Source of the DNA: Leuctra nigra
Taxonomy: Eukaryota > Arthropoda > Insecta > Plecoptera > Leuctridae
Reading direction: 5' to 3'
Assembly: GCA_934045905.1 (NCBI GenBank)
Contig: OW203763.1
Span: 41,383,172 to 41,447,171 of the forward strand
Length of the DNA: 64,000 nt
Shown here piece after piece: positions 35,701 to 46,743 of the stretch. The first letter of the stretch is position 1. Each line of letters begins with the position of its first letter. The position numbers were made by a program, and so were the translations under genes. The notes beneath the pieces are model-generated. The model did no database searches, was not told the DNA's origin, and was given only the letters and a program-made list of their open reading frames with translations.

Positions 35701-36035
35701 ATATGAACGATTAATAGTTCACGATACTACCTATCTCAATGTAATTGTAAGCGAGCAATTTACCAAACTACTTTCCGATCTTGTTTTCGATCTCGTCAAA
35801 CGTCATTCCTTTGAGTATTATAATGTTTGGATGTGTATTGCAACAATGTCATTGCTACTGCCTACGTTACTTCCGAAGTAGGTAGTTTATTCTCACAACA
35901 TGACCTCGTTGACGTTTACACCAATAATTTTCGTATCAACATCAAATGAACCAACACATCAAAGCATTATCAATTCAAAGATAGGGAAAACTCAATGTTC
36001 AATGAAAGCTGCTGTAAACGTGGACCCCATGTGAC
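35701..36035. other. Spacer upstream of the minus-strand gene
   Basis: Mixed sequence with no open frame of note. Could contain promoter elements of the two-exon gene, but no clear box is visible. Confidence 0.35.
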
Positions 36036-36492
36036 ATGTTGTTCAAAAACAAAAACTTGTAAAAAAAACTGCCAAGCACCTTCCCCCCTAAAAGGATTGA
36101 GATCTAAAGGAAGGGCCAAGCAATAATATATTGTTTAAACTTTTTCGCACTTAAAATTCGTGAAATCATTTCGCCCATTTACTGCCGCCAAGCACAACAT
36201 TATAAACCTTGAACATTGTACCCAAATTTGAGATTAATGTAAAACATCATAGTAAACTTAAAAAATTATAATAATTTAAAACGAAAAATAAAAATTTATA
36301 AAAATTTTAAAAAGTAAACAAAATCAATTAAAAAAATTAAAAATTACATAACTTAAAATCCAAATTAAAAAAAAATATTTAAAATTAAAAAAAATAAAAA
36401 TAAAGCTTGGCGCATTGAATTTGCACCGACCACGTTGACTTCTTCCTTCTTCCCCATAATCATCTAATTCATTCTTTCTTTCTTTCCTTATT

Positions 36493-36532
<40 letters not shown>

Positions 36533-37075
36533 TGCTCCTTTATCGTCATCTTCTTTCTTCGTTGTCTCCTTGGTCGTCAACTTCCATGTAGTTGACGTCG
36601 ACCATGTAGACTTCTTCTACCTTCTTCCTACTTTCTGTCTTTCTTCGGCTCCTTTATCGTCATCTTCTTTCTTATGTTGCCTTCTTCTTGACACAATGCG
36701 CCTAGCTTTATTTTTATTTTTTTTAATTTTAAATATTTTTTTTTAATTTGGATTTTAAGTTATGTAATTTTTAATTTTTTTAATTGATTTTGTTTACTTT
36801 TTAAAATTTTTATAAATTTTTATTTTTCGTTTTAAATTATTATAATTTTTTAAGTTTACTATGATGTTTTACATTAATCTCAAATTTGGGTACAATGTTC
36901 AAGGTTTATAATGTTGTGCTTGGCGGCAGTAAATGGGCGAAATGATTTCACGAATTTTAAGTGCGAAAAAGTTTAAACAATATATTATTGCTTGGCCCTT
37001 CCTTTAGATCTCAATCCTTTTAGGGGGGAAGGTGCTTGGCATTTTTTTTTACAAGTTTTTGTTTTTGAACAACAT
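36036..37075. repeat. 1,040-bp foldback element, arms about 370 bp
   Basis: ATGTTGTTCAAAAACAAAAA at 36036 is mirrored by TTTTTGTTTTTGAACAACAT ending at 37075, and the pairing continues for about 370 bp with few changes. The ~290 bp loop holds a TTTC microsatellite. The right end touches the first codon of the Penelope RT fragment. Confidence 0.93.
36471..36533. repeat. (TTTC)n microsatellite in the hairpin loop
   Basis: About 14 near-perfect TTTC/TTCT units within the loop of the foldback element. Confidence 0.9.
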
Positions 37076-38510
37076 ATGGGCTACCTAAGGTCCATAAGGT
37101 GGACATTCCGTTACGACCCATTGTCAGTTCACGGGGCTCGCCATGTGCTGAGCTGTCCAAGTTTCTGTTAAAAATTCTGGAACCGTATGGTTGGGGTTCT
37201 AGTTCGTTCGTGCGAAATTCTAAGAGTTTAGTGGATGAACTTCGAGGATACCGCGTAGAAACATCGGACGTTCTGCTTAGTTTTGACGTGGTGAATCTTT
37301 ATCCCAGCGTGCCGGTGAAGGAGACATTGATCATTGTTAAGAATAAATTAGAGAATGATCTTGGTTTAAGCGAAAGGACTAAGGTTCCGGTGGCAGGCAT
37401 TTTGGAGCTGCTTAGTCTGTGTTTGTCTTCTGGCTATTTCCGGTTTGGGGATTTGTTTTACCTGCAAGTGGATGGTTTGGCCATGGGGAGTTCATTATCA
37501 CCTCTGCTGGCGAATATTTTCATGAATGATTTGGAGACGCAGGTGTTAGGGAATGTTTCATGTAAACCTGCTATATGGAAGCGGTATGTAGATGATGTGT
37601 TTGCCATTATTCCAGAAAGCCAGTGTAAAGATATACCTGTTTTATTATCCGGACTCAACGATTTTCATTACAATATCAATTTTACCCTAGAACTGGAGAA
37701 GGATGGTTCGTTACGTTTTTAGACATTTTATTTACGAAACTTGACGGTGTGTTGTGTACGGGGGTATACCGGAAGCCTACAAACACAGACTAGTATTTAC
37801 ATTTTAAATCTAACCATCCGTTTCATGTCAAGAAGGGTGTTGTTTCTTGTCTTATGTCCAGGGCGTTGAATTTGTGTAGTTCTAAGGATGTTTTTTTGGA
37901 GGAGATGCACAAGCTTCGACTGGCATTTGAATCGAATGGGTATCCCAAGAAAATGTTGGAGAATATTTTGAGTTCGGATAAATGGGATAAAAAGGTTGGA
38001 GAGGTAGTAATGCGGCAATCATTACCTCAGTGCATAAAAACTATTACTTTTGATTATATTCCAGGTTTTTCGGAAAAGATTAGGCGCATTCTTAACTCTT
38101 TTAACATTAGAACGGTTTTTAAATCCTCTGACTCTTTGAGAAGTATGTTGTGTTCTACTAAACCACGTGATGAAATTCAAAGCTCAAGAAATGCTATTTA
38201 TTCGTTGCCTTGTCAGTGTGGAGATGTTTACATTGGCGAGACAGGTAGACCGTTATCTATTCGGAATGTAAAAAACCACAAAATTCGTACTTCAATAGTT
38301 GCTGAGCACGCTTGGACACAGTGTCATAATTTTCAATGGGATGCAGCCAGAAAAATGTACAATGAAGAGGATACTAAAAAACGTAGGTTTATTGAGGCGG
38401 CTTTCATCGCGTGTGGGAATAGTGTTATTAGCCAGAGCAGTTGCTTTTTTGATGAATCGTGGCGTTCCTTGTTGTCGTCATCGGTCAAATGCATCCAGCA
38501 GAATGCCTAG
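37075..38510 (+). pseudogene. Penelope-like element: reverse transcriptase and GIY-YIG endonuclease
   Basis: Starts in mid-RT with YGLPKVHKVDIPLRPIVSS, the Penelope RT entry motif. It continues with SFDVVNLYPSVPVKE, LYLQVDGLAMGSSLSPLLAN-like text and YVDDVFAI (catalytic Asp pair). At about 37718 the frame shifts to LDILFTKLDGV...VYRKPTNTD, followed by an in-frame TAG at 37791-37793. It then runs open to TAG at 38508-38510. The end holds the endonuclease: CQCGDVYIGETGRPLSIR and later RRFIEAAFIACG. The N-terminal RT part is missing, exactly where the foldback element ends. Two lesions make it inactive. Confidence 0.88.
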
Positions 38511-38790
38511 GGGCATTGACTGGCTTGGTTTGTGGGTTGCTTGATAGAGGGCGTTTGTATTTAATTGTTGACTAAACCCACAGATAGTGCTTGTTGTGTC
38601 GTGCTGGGGATGTTGTTTTGACGGTTGAGTTGACTAGGGGCGTATGAGTGAGCTCATCATTATTCAGTAGGCACCGGACGAAGCGAGTCGAAGCACTCGC
38701 GAAATATTGTGCAGTTTATTTTAATTATTTTAACGCAGTGCTGGTGTAGTTCCAAGAGTTGTTTCGAGTTTTAATTATTATTGATGCAGC
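38511..38790 (+). other. Penelope 3' end with a hammerhead-like fold
   Basis: At 38671-38713 GCAC and GTGC can pair around GGACGA, a GCGAGT/ACTCGC stem and GAAA, similar in order to the compact hammerhead ribozymes reported in Penelope-like elements. The U of CUGANGA is changed to G, and stem III is not evident, so activity is doubtful. Confidence 0.35.
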
Positions 38791-40035
38791 CAAAACAAAG
38801 GGGACAAAAGTCATTGCCACTCTTCATTGCCTTCATTGCCAACCGAAAAAGTATATATCAGTTTAGCTTTCCGCTATAAAAGAAATGCTCCCCAATGTAA
38901 AAAAAAATAAAAATAACAAGCACCTACCTAAATGTGTAACCGTTCCAGAATGACTGTTCCAGACGATGGGCGACTAGCATAGGTGGGCAATCATATCCTC
39001 GAGAAGCAGTTGACATGGAGACGATGCAGGCTGTGCAGCACGAAGATAAAAGAGAAGAGAACGCGAATCTGTTGTTCCGCTTGTCAAGTACCTCTTTGCA
39101 TTGAGCTGCTTTTCAAAAGTTTCCATGGGAAACAGTAGAATGGGTGATTTCATTGATTGAAATATAATGTACTGCATGATAATGATTTTTAATGATGATG
39201 ATAAATAGTATTAAAAACAATATTTTAAAGAAAACATTCCATTTAGTTTACCACTTCAGATCGATTCTACAAGTGCTACAAACCTCATGCCCACGAAAGT
39301 AAAACTGTCAAATTTTCAATGACATAATTTACATGGTGACATTGTCTAACTTACTTCGTCCATTTTTCGTTGGCCAATACTCTGTTAGACAATACTATCA
39401 TCAAGGAAATGGCAGATTCAATTCCACCCATCCCTCTTTATGTGGCCTTAAATTTGGTCTCTAAATGTCAGCGAAGACAGCTTGAACTAAAATAAAATAA
39501 ATGTAGTACCAACACAAAAGATACTTGCTTCCGAAACAAACAACCATCCTGTGATGATTGAAATCATTATGAATATTTTCAAGCTTTCTTGTAAACAATG
39601 TAAGACCGACGAACGACCAAATCATGGGTAAAATTGCAACAATTATAAACCTTTCTCTCCTTTAAATAGAGATACAAATATTTTTGCTCCCCCTACAAAT
39701 AGTATAATCAACTTATCCCGTATGATTTGTAACAAATATAACTTAACACGTTCTTTGTGACAGTTGTTTGTCCTGCAATAGATTGGTATACATACCCAGT
39801 GATTCAATATGGATTTATATCAATTGGATAGATATAACAATTGGAGAATCCGGCAGTGGAGGGATAGCAGATGATAAAGGCTGCACCACCACTGCGCTTT
39901 AAGGTGCGTGCATAGGTGCAAAGACAATTTTATAAGTGAACTGTAATGGAAAAGCGAGAGATTAAATTCAAATAAAAAGCGAGAGATTAAATTCAAATAA
40001 TTATCAATATGGGGATTCTTTTAAGGAAGTATACA
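38791..40035. other. AT-rich stretch, no gene seen
   Basis: Only a 23-bp tandem duplication (AAAGCGAGAGATTAAATTCA..., 39952-39999) stands out. Confidence 0.45.
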
Positions 40036-40280
40036 GAAAAGGTAACGGCTGAAGGGAGAATGAAGTATGTGCGCTGTGTTGTGACGGGTGGTGCAGGAAC
40101 TGGAAACAATGTATATCAATGCGGAAAGTCGCGCTGTGCAATATTTGCAAGATCATAACCATGATCCAGATATTCTTCGAGAAAAAAACAATGGATTTGC
40201 TTGCGACATTGAAGACGAAGGTTGCTCTGGACGATCTCAAACCACGAGCTCGATCGGGAATGTTCATGGTAAGGCAGAGT
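40036..40280 (+). pseudogene. Possible FLYWCH-type zinc finger relic
   Basis: In overlapping frames: KYVRCVVTGGAGTGNNVYQC then GKSRCAI, and DHNHDPDILREK. The order Tyr/Cys, C-x-A, H-N-H resembles FLYWCH fingers of Mutator-type transposons, but two frames must be combined. Weak. Confidence 0.25.
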
Positions 40281-40759
40281 AATATTGCCATAACGTATTA
40301 TGAACCAACCTATACAATTGTATAAATTTAAAATATATTAAGGGGCGACATTAAATCGACTTTACATCGACTGCCTCTTTATACAGTTCGTGGCCGAACA
40401 TAAGTATATAATTAACGCAAGTGATCGAGATTTTGACGCCATTCGGCGAGATTTGTTTCTCCCGCCAATTCTGATCAACTTGGTGGACACAACTTCAAAG
40501 TGAAAGAAGTAGTAGGTAGGTAGTAGAGGTAGTCAGTAAACCTTTTTCTATAAAAACCTCCGTGAACAATATTCTGAAAATTAGTGAAGAAGAATCAAAA
40601 CGAAATTTATTAAAAATACTTCAGAGGAGGACTTACAAAACCGTAGATATTATATATTATATTTTAAGTCTATATTCTCAACAGAGCCAGGCTCCACTAG
40701 TGAGAATGTAATATAGAGAAGGGAGGAGAGGAAACCCGGTACCGGCATGTAGCCTACTC

Positions 40760-41425
40760 CTGACGAAAGATACCAAGGGGACCAACGGCTTAACGTCCCT
40801 TCCGAAGGCAAGCTCCTTGCCGGCAAGCTCCGGCAAGGCCGACATCAATACCATCTTCCGGGCGGACTGCAAGATCGGCGAGAGGCTCCGCAGCTCCAAG
40901 GACAAGGTCCCTCTAGAAGATAAGGGCGTCTACGAGGTCCCCTGCGGAGACTTCCCTCGCACCTACATCGGACAGACTGGCCGGCACATGTCTGTAAGGC
41001 TCAAGGACAACCGAAGAGCAGTTCGTCTCCGATCACCGACTTCTTCGCTCGACCAGCATGTGGAAGCAGAGGGCCACCGGATCAACTTCGAGGGCACGAA
41101 GTCCTTGGCCACCGTCAAGTATCGCGGCCTGCGAGTCATCCGAGAGGCCATCGAGATCGAGCGCCGCCCGCACAACATGAACCAGCGGGACGACTCGATC
41201 AGGCTGCCACATGCCTGGAAGCCGGTCATGGCGCAGATCACCGTCGCCCCGACCGAGCCGACACCACCGCTGCCGCCGACCATCTCGGACCCGACCCAGG
41301 GACCACGGACACGCAGTCGTGTCACCGCAGGAGTACCCACCGCACCGAGAGAGCCGACACCAGCAGCGACCCGGGGACCTCAGACACGCAAGTCTTGCCA
41401 AGGCCCAGCTCCAGCGGTCAACTGA
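40760..41425 (+). pseudogene. Second Penelope-like C-terminal fragment (GIY-YIG), GC-rich
   Basis: The frame 40817-41425 reads KADINTIFRADCKIGERLRS, VPLEDKGVYEVPCGDFPRTY, IGQTGRHMSVRL, HVEAEGHRINFEGTKSLAT, IREAIEIERRPHNMNQRDDS and LPHAWKPVM, a standard Penelope GIY-YIG domain with its C-terminal tail. A Pro/Thr-rich extension follows. The RT part is absent. GC content is far above that of its surroundings and of the element at 37 kb, so it comes from a different family, probably a later insertion. Confidence 0.82.
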
Positions 41426-42590
41426 GTAATCAGCTGACCAGACAATCCCCTCCATCGCCCCTCCATCCCTTCTCCTACTAATTTCCCGCGCTCCCATTTA
41501 AATAAATTTTAAATAAATTATTTATATTTTTCTGAGCAGTTAGTTGAATAATCTAAAAGATGTGATAATAAGATAACGTTCTTAATATGTAATGGGTGTA
41601 AGTTTTAACTCTTTGTTTTTCTCCCTTTCCCATCTTTTATTCCCGCGTCCGATTCAAATTATCTAGATATATCTCGAATCGATTTACGGTCGATAATGAC
41701 ATTCGACTAGTCGGTCTTCTGCATGTGACAGCATGTTTACGCACGCGAATGTCAAATGCCGACTAGGAATGAGTGTCTTTTTAGTTCAAATGTGATTGTG
41801 ATTTCAATCAAAATTCAAAATGTCGCGTAACCAAGCTCGAATGACGTATTTCTTCGTCAGTGCTTGTGTTACTGCTAATGCTCTAAGTACTTCTAAATCC
41901 GTGTCACTCCGATGTACGGAGTCATATCGCCATTCCGCAGTATCCAACATTAAAATAACAACAATGGTGAAGACTTTGTTGCTAATGGAGTTGTAGTAAA
42001 TTATGTAGTAGTCAACGTTGCTTTTACTGCTTTCCATTTAGAATTATACTATCAATAGTTGCATATCGACTTATTGAAAACTTTTCGTCGCAAAAGGAAA
42101 AATTAAATATCTTTTGAGTTCAGCTACAACAGCTATCAGAATACAATCAAGAATAAAATTTACTCGAAGCTTTACTGTTATTCAATTGTTAATAATATTG
42201 TTCAGAATGTTTAAATTAATTATAAATGTTCAAGAAATAAATCTGTGTCCTAAGAGATATGTCGTACTTTTAATACCACCATTTACCAAAGCAATCCTAT
42301 TCTATGTTACGATAATACATTTCGGTTATATTAGATTTCCCAGAGATCTATCATTTCATTGCCAAATGCACCATAATCGTATATCATCATGGACATTTAA
42401 GAAAATTTTCGCAGGGGATTTGCCACCCTGTCCTGGGATTTCTTCTGGCTCAGACATGGTGTATTAGCCCCCCCCCCCCAAACACCGACATTATTTCAAT
42501 AGCCACCCGTACAAAACAATCGAACACGTCTTGTCCGCATAGTATAGTTTTGGGGGAATTGCGTCTACTCTGAGTAAAGGATTATATAGA
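41426..42590. other. Mixed non-coding region
   Basis: Contains a moderately long minus-strand frame (41804-42037) whose Arg-rich stretch loosely recalls Harbinger transposase starts, not enough to call. Otherwise nothing. Confidence 0.35.
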
Positions 42591-42599
42591 GAAATGCAC

Positions 42600-43072
42600 G
42601 ACTTATTGGTCGAATTTGATCCAACAAGAAGCAGCAGTGCACTTCAAAGACGATTCAATACTATATTATTGATTGTATTAATCGAGTGAAAGTTGACAAT
42701 ATGCGTAGATAAATAGAAAATTTACCTTTTGTCAGTGTGATGATAGATGATACAAGGGACGCATCGAGCATGGAGCAAGTATATGTAATATTGAGGTACT
42801 ATTTGAAGGATTTTACTGTCATTGAACGATTAATCTATCTGCGAAACACCGATCACACTGAGGTTTCGCTTATTTAAGTATTGCAATCAGGGCTTGAGAA
42901 ACTTGGTGTAGTGAAAGAAAAGATTAAAGCACAGTGGTATGATGGCGCCTCTAAGATGAAGGGATCATACAATGGTGTGCAAGCGAAAGAGTCACATCTT
43001 CGTTATCTATACCTCTAAGGTGATCCACTGATGGTCACACAATGTCTGATGCGAAGCACAATTTCTCTTGTG
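42600..43072 (+). pseudogene. hAT-like transposase relic (ZMYM/DUF4371 type)
   Basis: From about 42716: ENLPFVSVMIDDTRDASSME, QVYVILRYYLKDF, then after a stop GLEKLGVVKEKIKAQWYDGA and SKMKGSYNGVQAK. DDTRD-SS-EQ, RY, and YDGAS-M-G-YNGVQA are the hAT catalytic-region motifs. At least one stop (near 42877) and a broken 5' part. It ends at the SINE copy inserted at 43083. Confidence 0.72.
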
Positions 43073-43082
43073 CATACAGTAA

Positions 43083-43525
43083 GATTAGATTAGATTAATA
43101 TGTTTTAACGGCGCGTCAACGACGAGGTTAAATAGCGCACTTATTTTTACTTTTAACTTTGTTGAATAAATTGGAGGACATGGGGAGGGGACGACCTAAC
43201 GGGCACGATCCGGGGGAGTCCAGCACTGATGGGATGGCCAGGGCGGAAAAGGAACGGACCGTGAGGGCGTGAGGGTTTGGGCCGGCAGAACCCGATTTCA
43301 GGGGGATCACCATCTCGAGGGGGAAAGGCCGGCCCGACGAGACCGTTAATTCAAGGGAGGGCATGGCTAGGTCGATCCTGGCTGCTCTTTGTCTGGGCCT
43401 CACCACTGATCTGTCCGGAATGGGTAGCCCTTACACATGAGTATATGCTCGCCGGCTTAGCTGCAGTGGATCATTGGCCAACACAAACCCCAACACCGCG
43501 ATAAGGTGGCAGCCGTCGGGGGGGC
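43083..43525 (-). mobile_element. SINE-like element, copy B
   Basis: 443 bp, full-length, same head and tail as copy A. Flanks CATACAGTAA and CACACAGTAA (10 bp, one mismatch). Confidence 0.88.
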
Positions 43526-43544
43526 CACACAGTAATGTAAACCC

Positions 43545-43939
43545 CATAAAAAAACACTTCGTGTAAAAATAACAGCCAAGTCTCTTCAACTAAAAAAAAT
43601 AATATGAAATCTAAAAATTCTGCACTAAAAAGTAGTGATATCAAAAAATTAGCCAAGTCAAAACTTTATTTGAAAATCAAAAAATACTTGGCGCATCGTT
43701 TTTTTAGGGCATTTTAGGTATACTATGTATATGTATATTTGATGTATATTTTATAATTGGCCTATACTACCAAGCTATTTATATACACGATGCGCCAAGT
43801 ATTTTTTGATTTTCAAATAAAGTCTTGACTTGACTCATTTTTGATATCAATACTTTTCAGTGCAGAATTTTTAGATTTCATATTATTTTTTTGAGTTGAA
43901 GAGACTTGGCTGTTATTTTTACACGAAGTGTTTTTTATG
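43545..43939. repeat. Hairpin MITE, arms about 165 bp
   Basis: CATAAAAAAACACTTCGTGT... is mirrored by ...ACACGAAGTGTTTTTTATG. Arms include GATGCGCCAAGTATTTTT-like text near the loop. Part of the arm sequence (CTTGGCGCA) is shared with the 36-kb foldback element. Confidence 0.88.
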
Positions 43940-44465
43940 TAGAGAGTTACCGGACAGAAAATACGTTGTAATTTTGAGAAGATTCTAAGAAAATCTCTCT
44001 GTAAATGAGATTGTAATGAAATGGAATATTATTGGATTATATAAACTTTTTCCTCCATCATGAAAAAATCACATTTAGAAGAACCACAAGAACCAAGAAG
44101 AACCATCATGTCATGTTCTTTTATTCTGCGGAAGTAAAGAGATTTGGACGATGTTTTTACAAAGAGTTATCGAGTTGGAACGAAAGATTTGACGGCGATT
44201 TATACTTGTCATTTTATTTGCAAGAAACTACTGTTTTTTGTTTATATCTCTTGCATTAAGAAGGTTCTCTTGAATGCAATCAGAATTTGAATTTGATTAG
44301 TAATTCAAATTTGATTTAATTTATTTTTTTGATTTGATTTGAATTTGAATTTAATTTGATTAGAATTTGGTCAGTGTTTATAATTTAGTTTCTGAAGTAC
44401 GAATTAGATTTTTAAAAAGTCCAGCCACTATGGAAAATCTCTTAGAGTCAGATACGATGTCTGAG
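43940..44465. other. AT-rich stretch with TTTGA-type simple repeats
   Basis: 44285-44365 is built from GAATTTGAATTTGATT-like units. No gene seen. Confidence 0.5.
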
Positions 44466-44701
44466 CAGGCGCATAGGAATTGGGGGGACGAGGGGATCAC
44501 CCCCCCCCCCCCCCCGAGCAGTCTCTGAGCCCTCATTAATTATACAAAATTAAGTTAAGCGTACCAGAATCACTTTAAAATTGTTACAATTCGAAAGACG
44601 CCCTGGGCGCTCGACGCCCCCCCCCCCCCCCCTCCCCAGGGGAGGTATCCCGGTTCCCCCCATGCGGTTCACCCCATGATGAAATAGTTCCTACGCGCCT
44701 G
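44466..44701. mobile_element. hAT MITE, 236 bp
   Basis: Ends CAGGCGCATAGGAA / TTCCTACGCGCCTG with 8-bp flanks TGTCTGAG and TGTCTCAG. Same family as the nested element at 21827. Two C homopolymers of 16-18 bases lie inside. Confidence 0.85.
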
Positions 44702-44749
44702 TGTCTCAGTAAAATTAATTAAATTGATTATAACATTTGAGCGCTCGAA

Positions 44750-45043
44750 CGAATAATACAGCGATTGGCTGAAACTGAATGAAGCCACTGGAGTTCTGGG
44801 AAGAATCATGAGCTCGGCTCGTCTCGGCTGTCCTCGTGTGGTGGACTTGGCACTCGGATATCAGGCGCGAGGGGTGGGGGTTGCTGCTTGCTGCGTGCGC
44901 CTCCATGGTCTTGCCGCTCTTCAGCGACGCGGCAATTGCTGACTGACTGACTAATGCCGTTGCCGAGAAGTCGAGCTGAAGTCCTGAAGGACATACGCTG
45001 TCCTTGTCTCTGTTGTGCAATGAACGTCGCCAAGCTTTTGAAT
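44750..45043 (+). promoter_or_regulatory. Candidate promoter / 5' UTR, GC-rich
   Basis: CpG-rich relative to its surroundings, with a reverse CCAAT box (GATTGGCT near 44764) and a leader directly before the ATG exon at 45044. Inference from composition and position. Confidence 0.35.
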
Positions 45044-45398
45044 ATGGCGGAGCCGAAGAAAAGCTTTAAAAGGGATATTTATCCTTCATACCTACTCAGC
45101 CCGGGGCAGATTGAGGTAAGTGTCTCAGGAAGTTCTACTATGAGAGAGAACAATGAAAGCTGCATGTTGTCACAAGCTTTTGGAAATGGCCGAGCCGAAG
45201 AAAAACTTTAAAAAGGATATTTATCCTTCATATCTACTCAGCCCGGGGCAGATTGAGGTAAGTGTCTCAGGAAGTTCTACTATGAGAGAGAACAATGAAA
45301 GCTGCATGTTGTCACAAGCTTTTGGAAATGGCCGAGCCGAAGAAAAGCTTTAAAGGGATATTTATCCTTCATACCTACTCAGCCCGGGGCAGATTGAG
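45044..45398 (+). CDS. Candidate first exon, tandemly triplicated
   Basis: Three copies at 45044-45115, 45186-45257 and 45328-45398, period 142 bp including the flanks. Copies 1 and 2 each code 24 residues, MAEPKKSFKRDIYPSYLLSP then GQIE (copy 2 has N and K changes), and end in donor GTAAGT. Copy 3 has a one-base deletion and a broken donor (GTTAAG for GGTAAG). Not recognised. No acceptor precedes the copies, and later exons were not found. Each ATG follows the same TTGGAAATGG/TTGAATATGG context. Confidence 0.45.
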
Positions 45399-45726
45399 TT
45401 AAGTGTCTCAGACAGTTTCTACTATGAGAGAGAACAATGAAAGCTGCATCTATGATGCTCAATGTACCTAGACGCTGAGGAAGTTTTGTCATTGACAAGG
45501 GACTATCTTTGGAACACTATTATATATTTTTGAAGTGTCAAGTGTATAAAGTTAAAAATTTTAATAGAAATTCAATGAGACTATGACGTACTTTGTAAAA
45601 TTTTTTGTTATAAAATGTGGATTAATAGAAATGTATTTCATGATGAGAAGGTATAACGCATGAGACTTAATTATGTTGACTACGAAACAATATTTCAGGG
45701 GAAAAATATTTTCGGGAAACAATATT
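45399..45726. other. AT-rich spacer
   Basis: No open frame or repeat of note. Confidence 0.45.
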
Positions 45727-45973
45727 CCCGATTTCAGGGGGATCACCATCTCGAGGGGGAAGGCCAGCCCGAGGAGAGGGGAGAGGAGGGGACCGCAAAT
45801 TCAAGGGAGGACATGGTTAGGCCGACCCTGGCTGCTCTTTGTCTGGGCCTCACCACTGACCTGTCCGGCATGGGTAGTCCTTACACATGAGCATATGCTC
45901 GCCGGCGTAGCTGCCATGGATCATTGGCCAACTCAAACCCCACCACCGCGCTAAGGTGGCAGCCGTCGGGGGG
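45727..45973 (-). mobile_element. SINE-like element, copy E, lacking its tail
   Basis: Matches copies A-D from CCCGATTTCAGG to the head end, but the tail half is missing. No target duplication seen. Sequence to about 46200 beyond the usual head end is also GC-rich. Confidence 0.75.
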
Positions 45974-46250
45974 TCTGGTATGGAGACCTGGGAATGCCCA
46001 ACCTCCTGGTTGGGAAGAAGACTCCGTGGACGGCAGCCCGCCACCAAGGGCCGCCCCAGTAGCTCCTGGCCGATCGCCTCGGACACCTGGATCACAGCTT
46101 CCTGGGCCGAATGTTGCCGCCGTACGAGCCAGCCTGGAAGCGAGGGGCAGGCCAGCCACGCCTTCCCCTCTGCCGACGCTCCGAGAACCAGAGATTATTA
46201 GCAGGGTTGGGCAAGGGCACCGATTGTATTGAATGATTGTGTATAAAAGT
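45974..46250. other. GC-rich stretch beyond the SINE head
   Basis: Open in several frames without a recognisable domain. It may be part of a longer parent element from which the SINE-like copies derive, or an unrelated GC-rich insertion. Confidence 0.35.
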
Positions 46251-46291
46251 TGAATGGGCTAAAATAAAGTGTTTTGACATAGAAATGTTGA

Positions 46292-46732
46292 TTAGATTAG
46301 ATTAGTAGGGTTTAATGGCGCGTCAACGACGAGGTTGTATTGCGCACATTAATTTGTTATTTTAACTTTGTTGATCATAATTGGATGGCAAGGGGAGGGG
46401 TCGACCTAACGGGCCCAATCCGGAGGAGTCCAGCACTGGTGGGGAGGCCAGGCCGGAATAGGGACGGACCGGGGGGTGTGAGGATTCCGGCCGGCGGAAC
46501 CCGATTTCAGGGGGATCACCATCTCGAGGGGGAAGGCCGGCCAGAGGGGACCGCAAATTCAAGGGAGGGCATGGTTAGGCCGACCCTGGCTGCTCTTGGT
46601 CTGGGCCTCACCACTGATCTGTCCGGCATGGGTAACCCTTACACATGAGCATATGCTCGCCGGCGAAGCTGCAATGGATCATTGGCCAACACAAACCCCA
46701 CCACCGCGTTAAGGTGGCAGCCGTCGATGGGG
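46292..46732 (-). mobile_element. SINE-like element, copy C
   Basis: 441 bp, full-length, with perfect 11-bp flanks AGAAATGTTGA at 46281-46291 and 46733-46743. Best-defined copy in the window. Confidence 0.93.
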
Positions 46733-46743
46733 AGAAATGTTGA

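Noticed and set aside
36421..36700. Possible CRISPR-like regular repeats near (TTTC)n
   Set aside because: A simple microsatellite with no spacer structure; the genome is eukaryotic.
41804..42037. Harbinger transposase N-terminus on the minus strand
   Set aside because: Only a loose Arg/Trp-rich resemblance; no HTH or DDE motif nearby.
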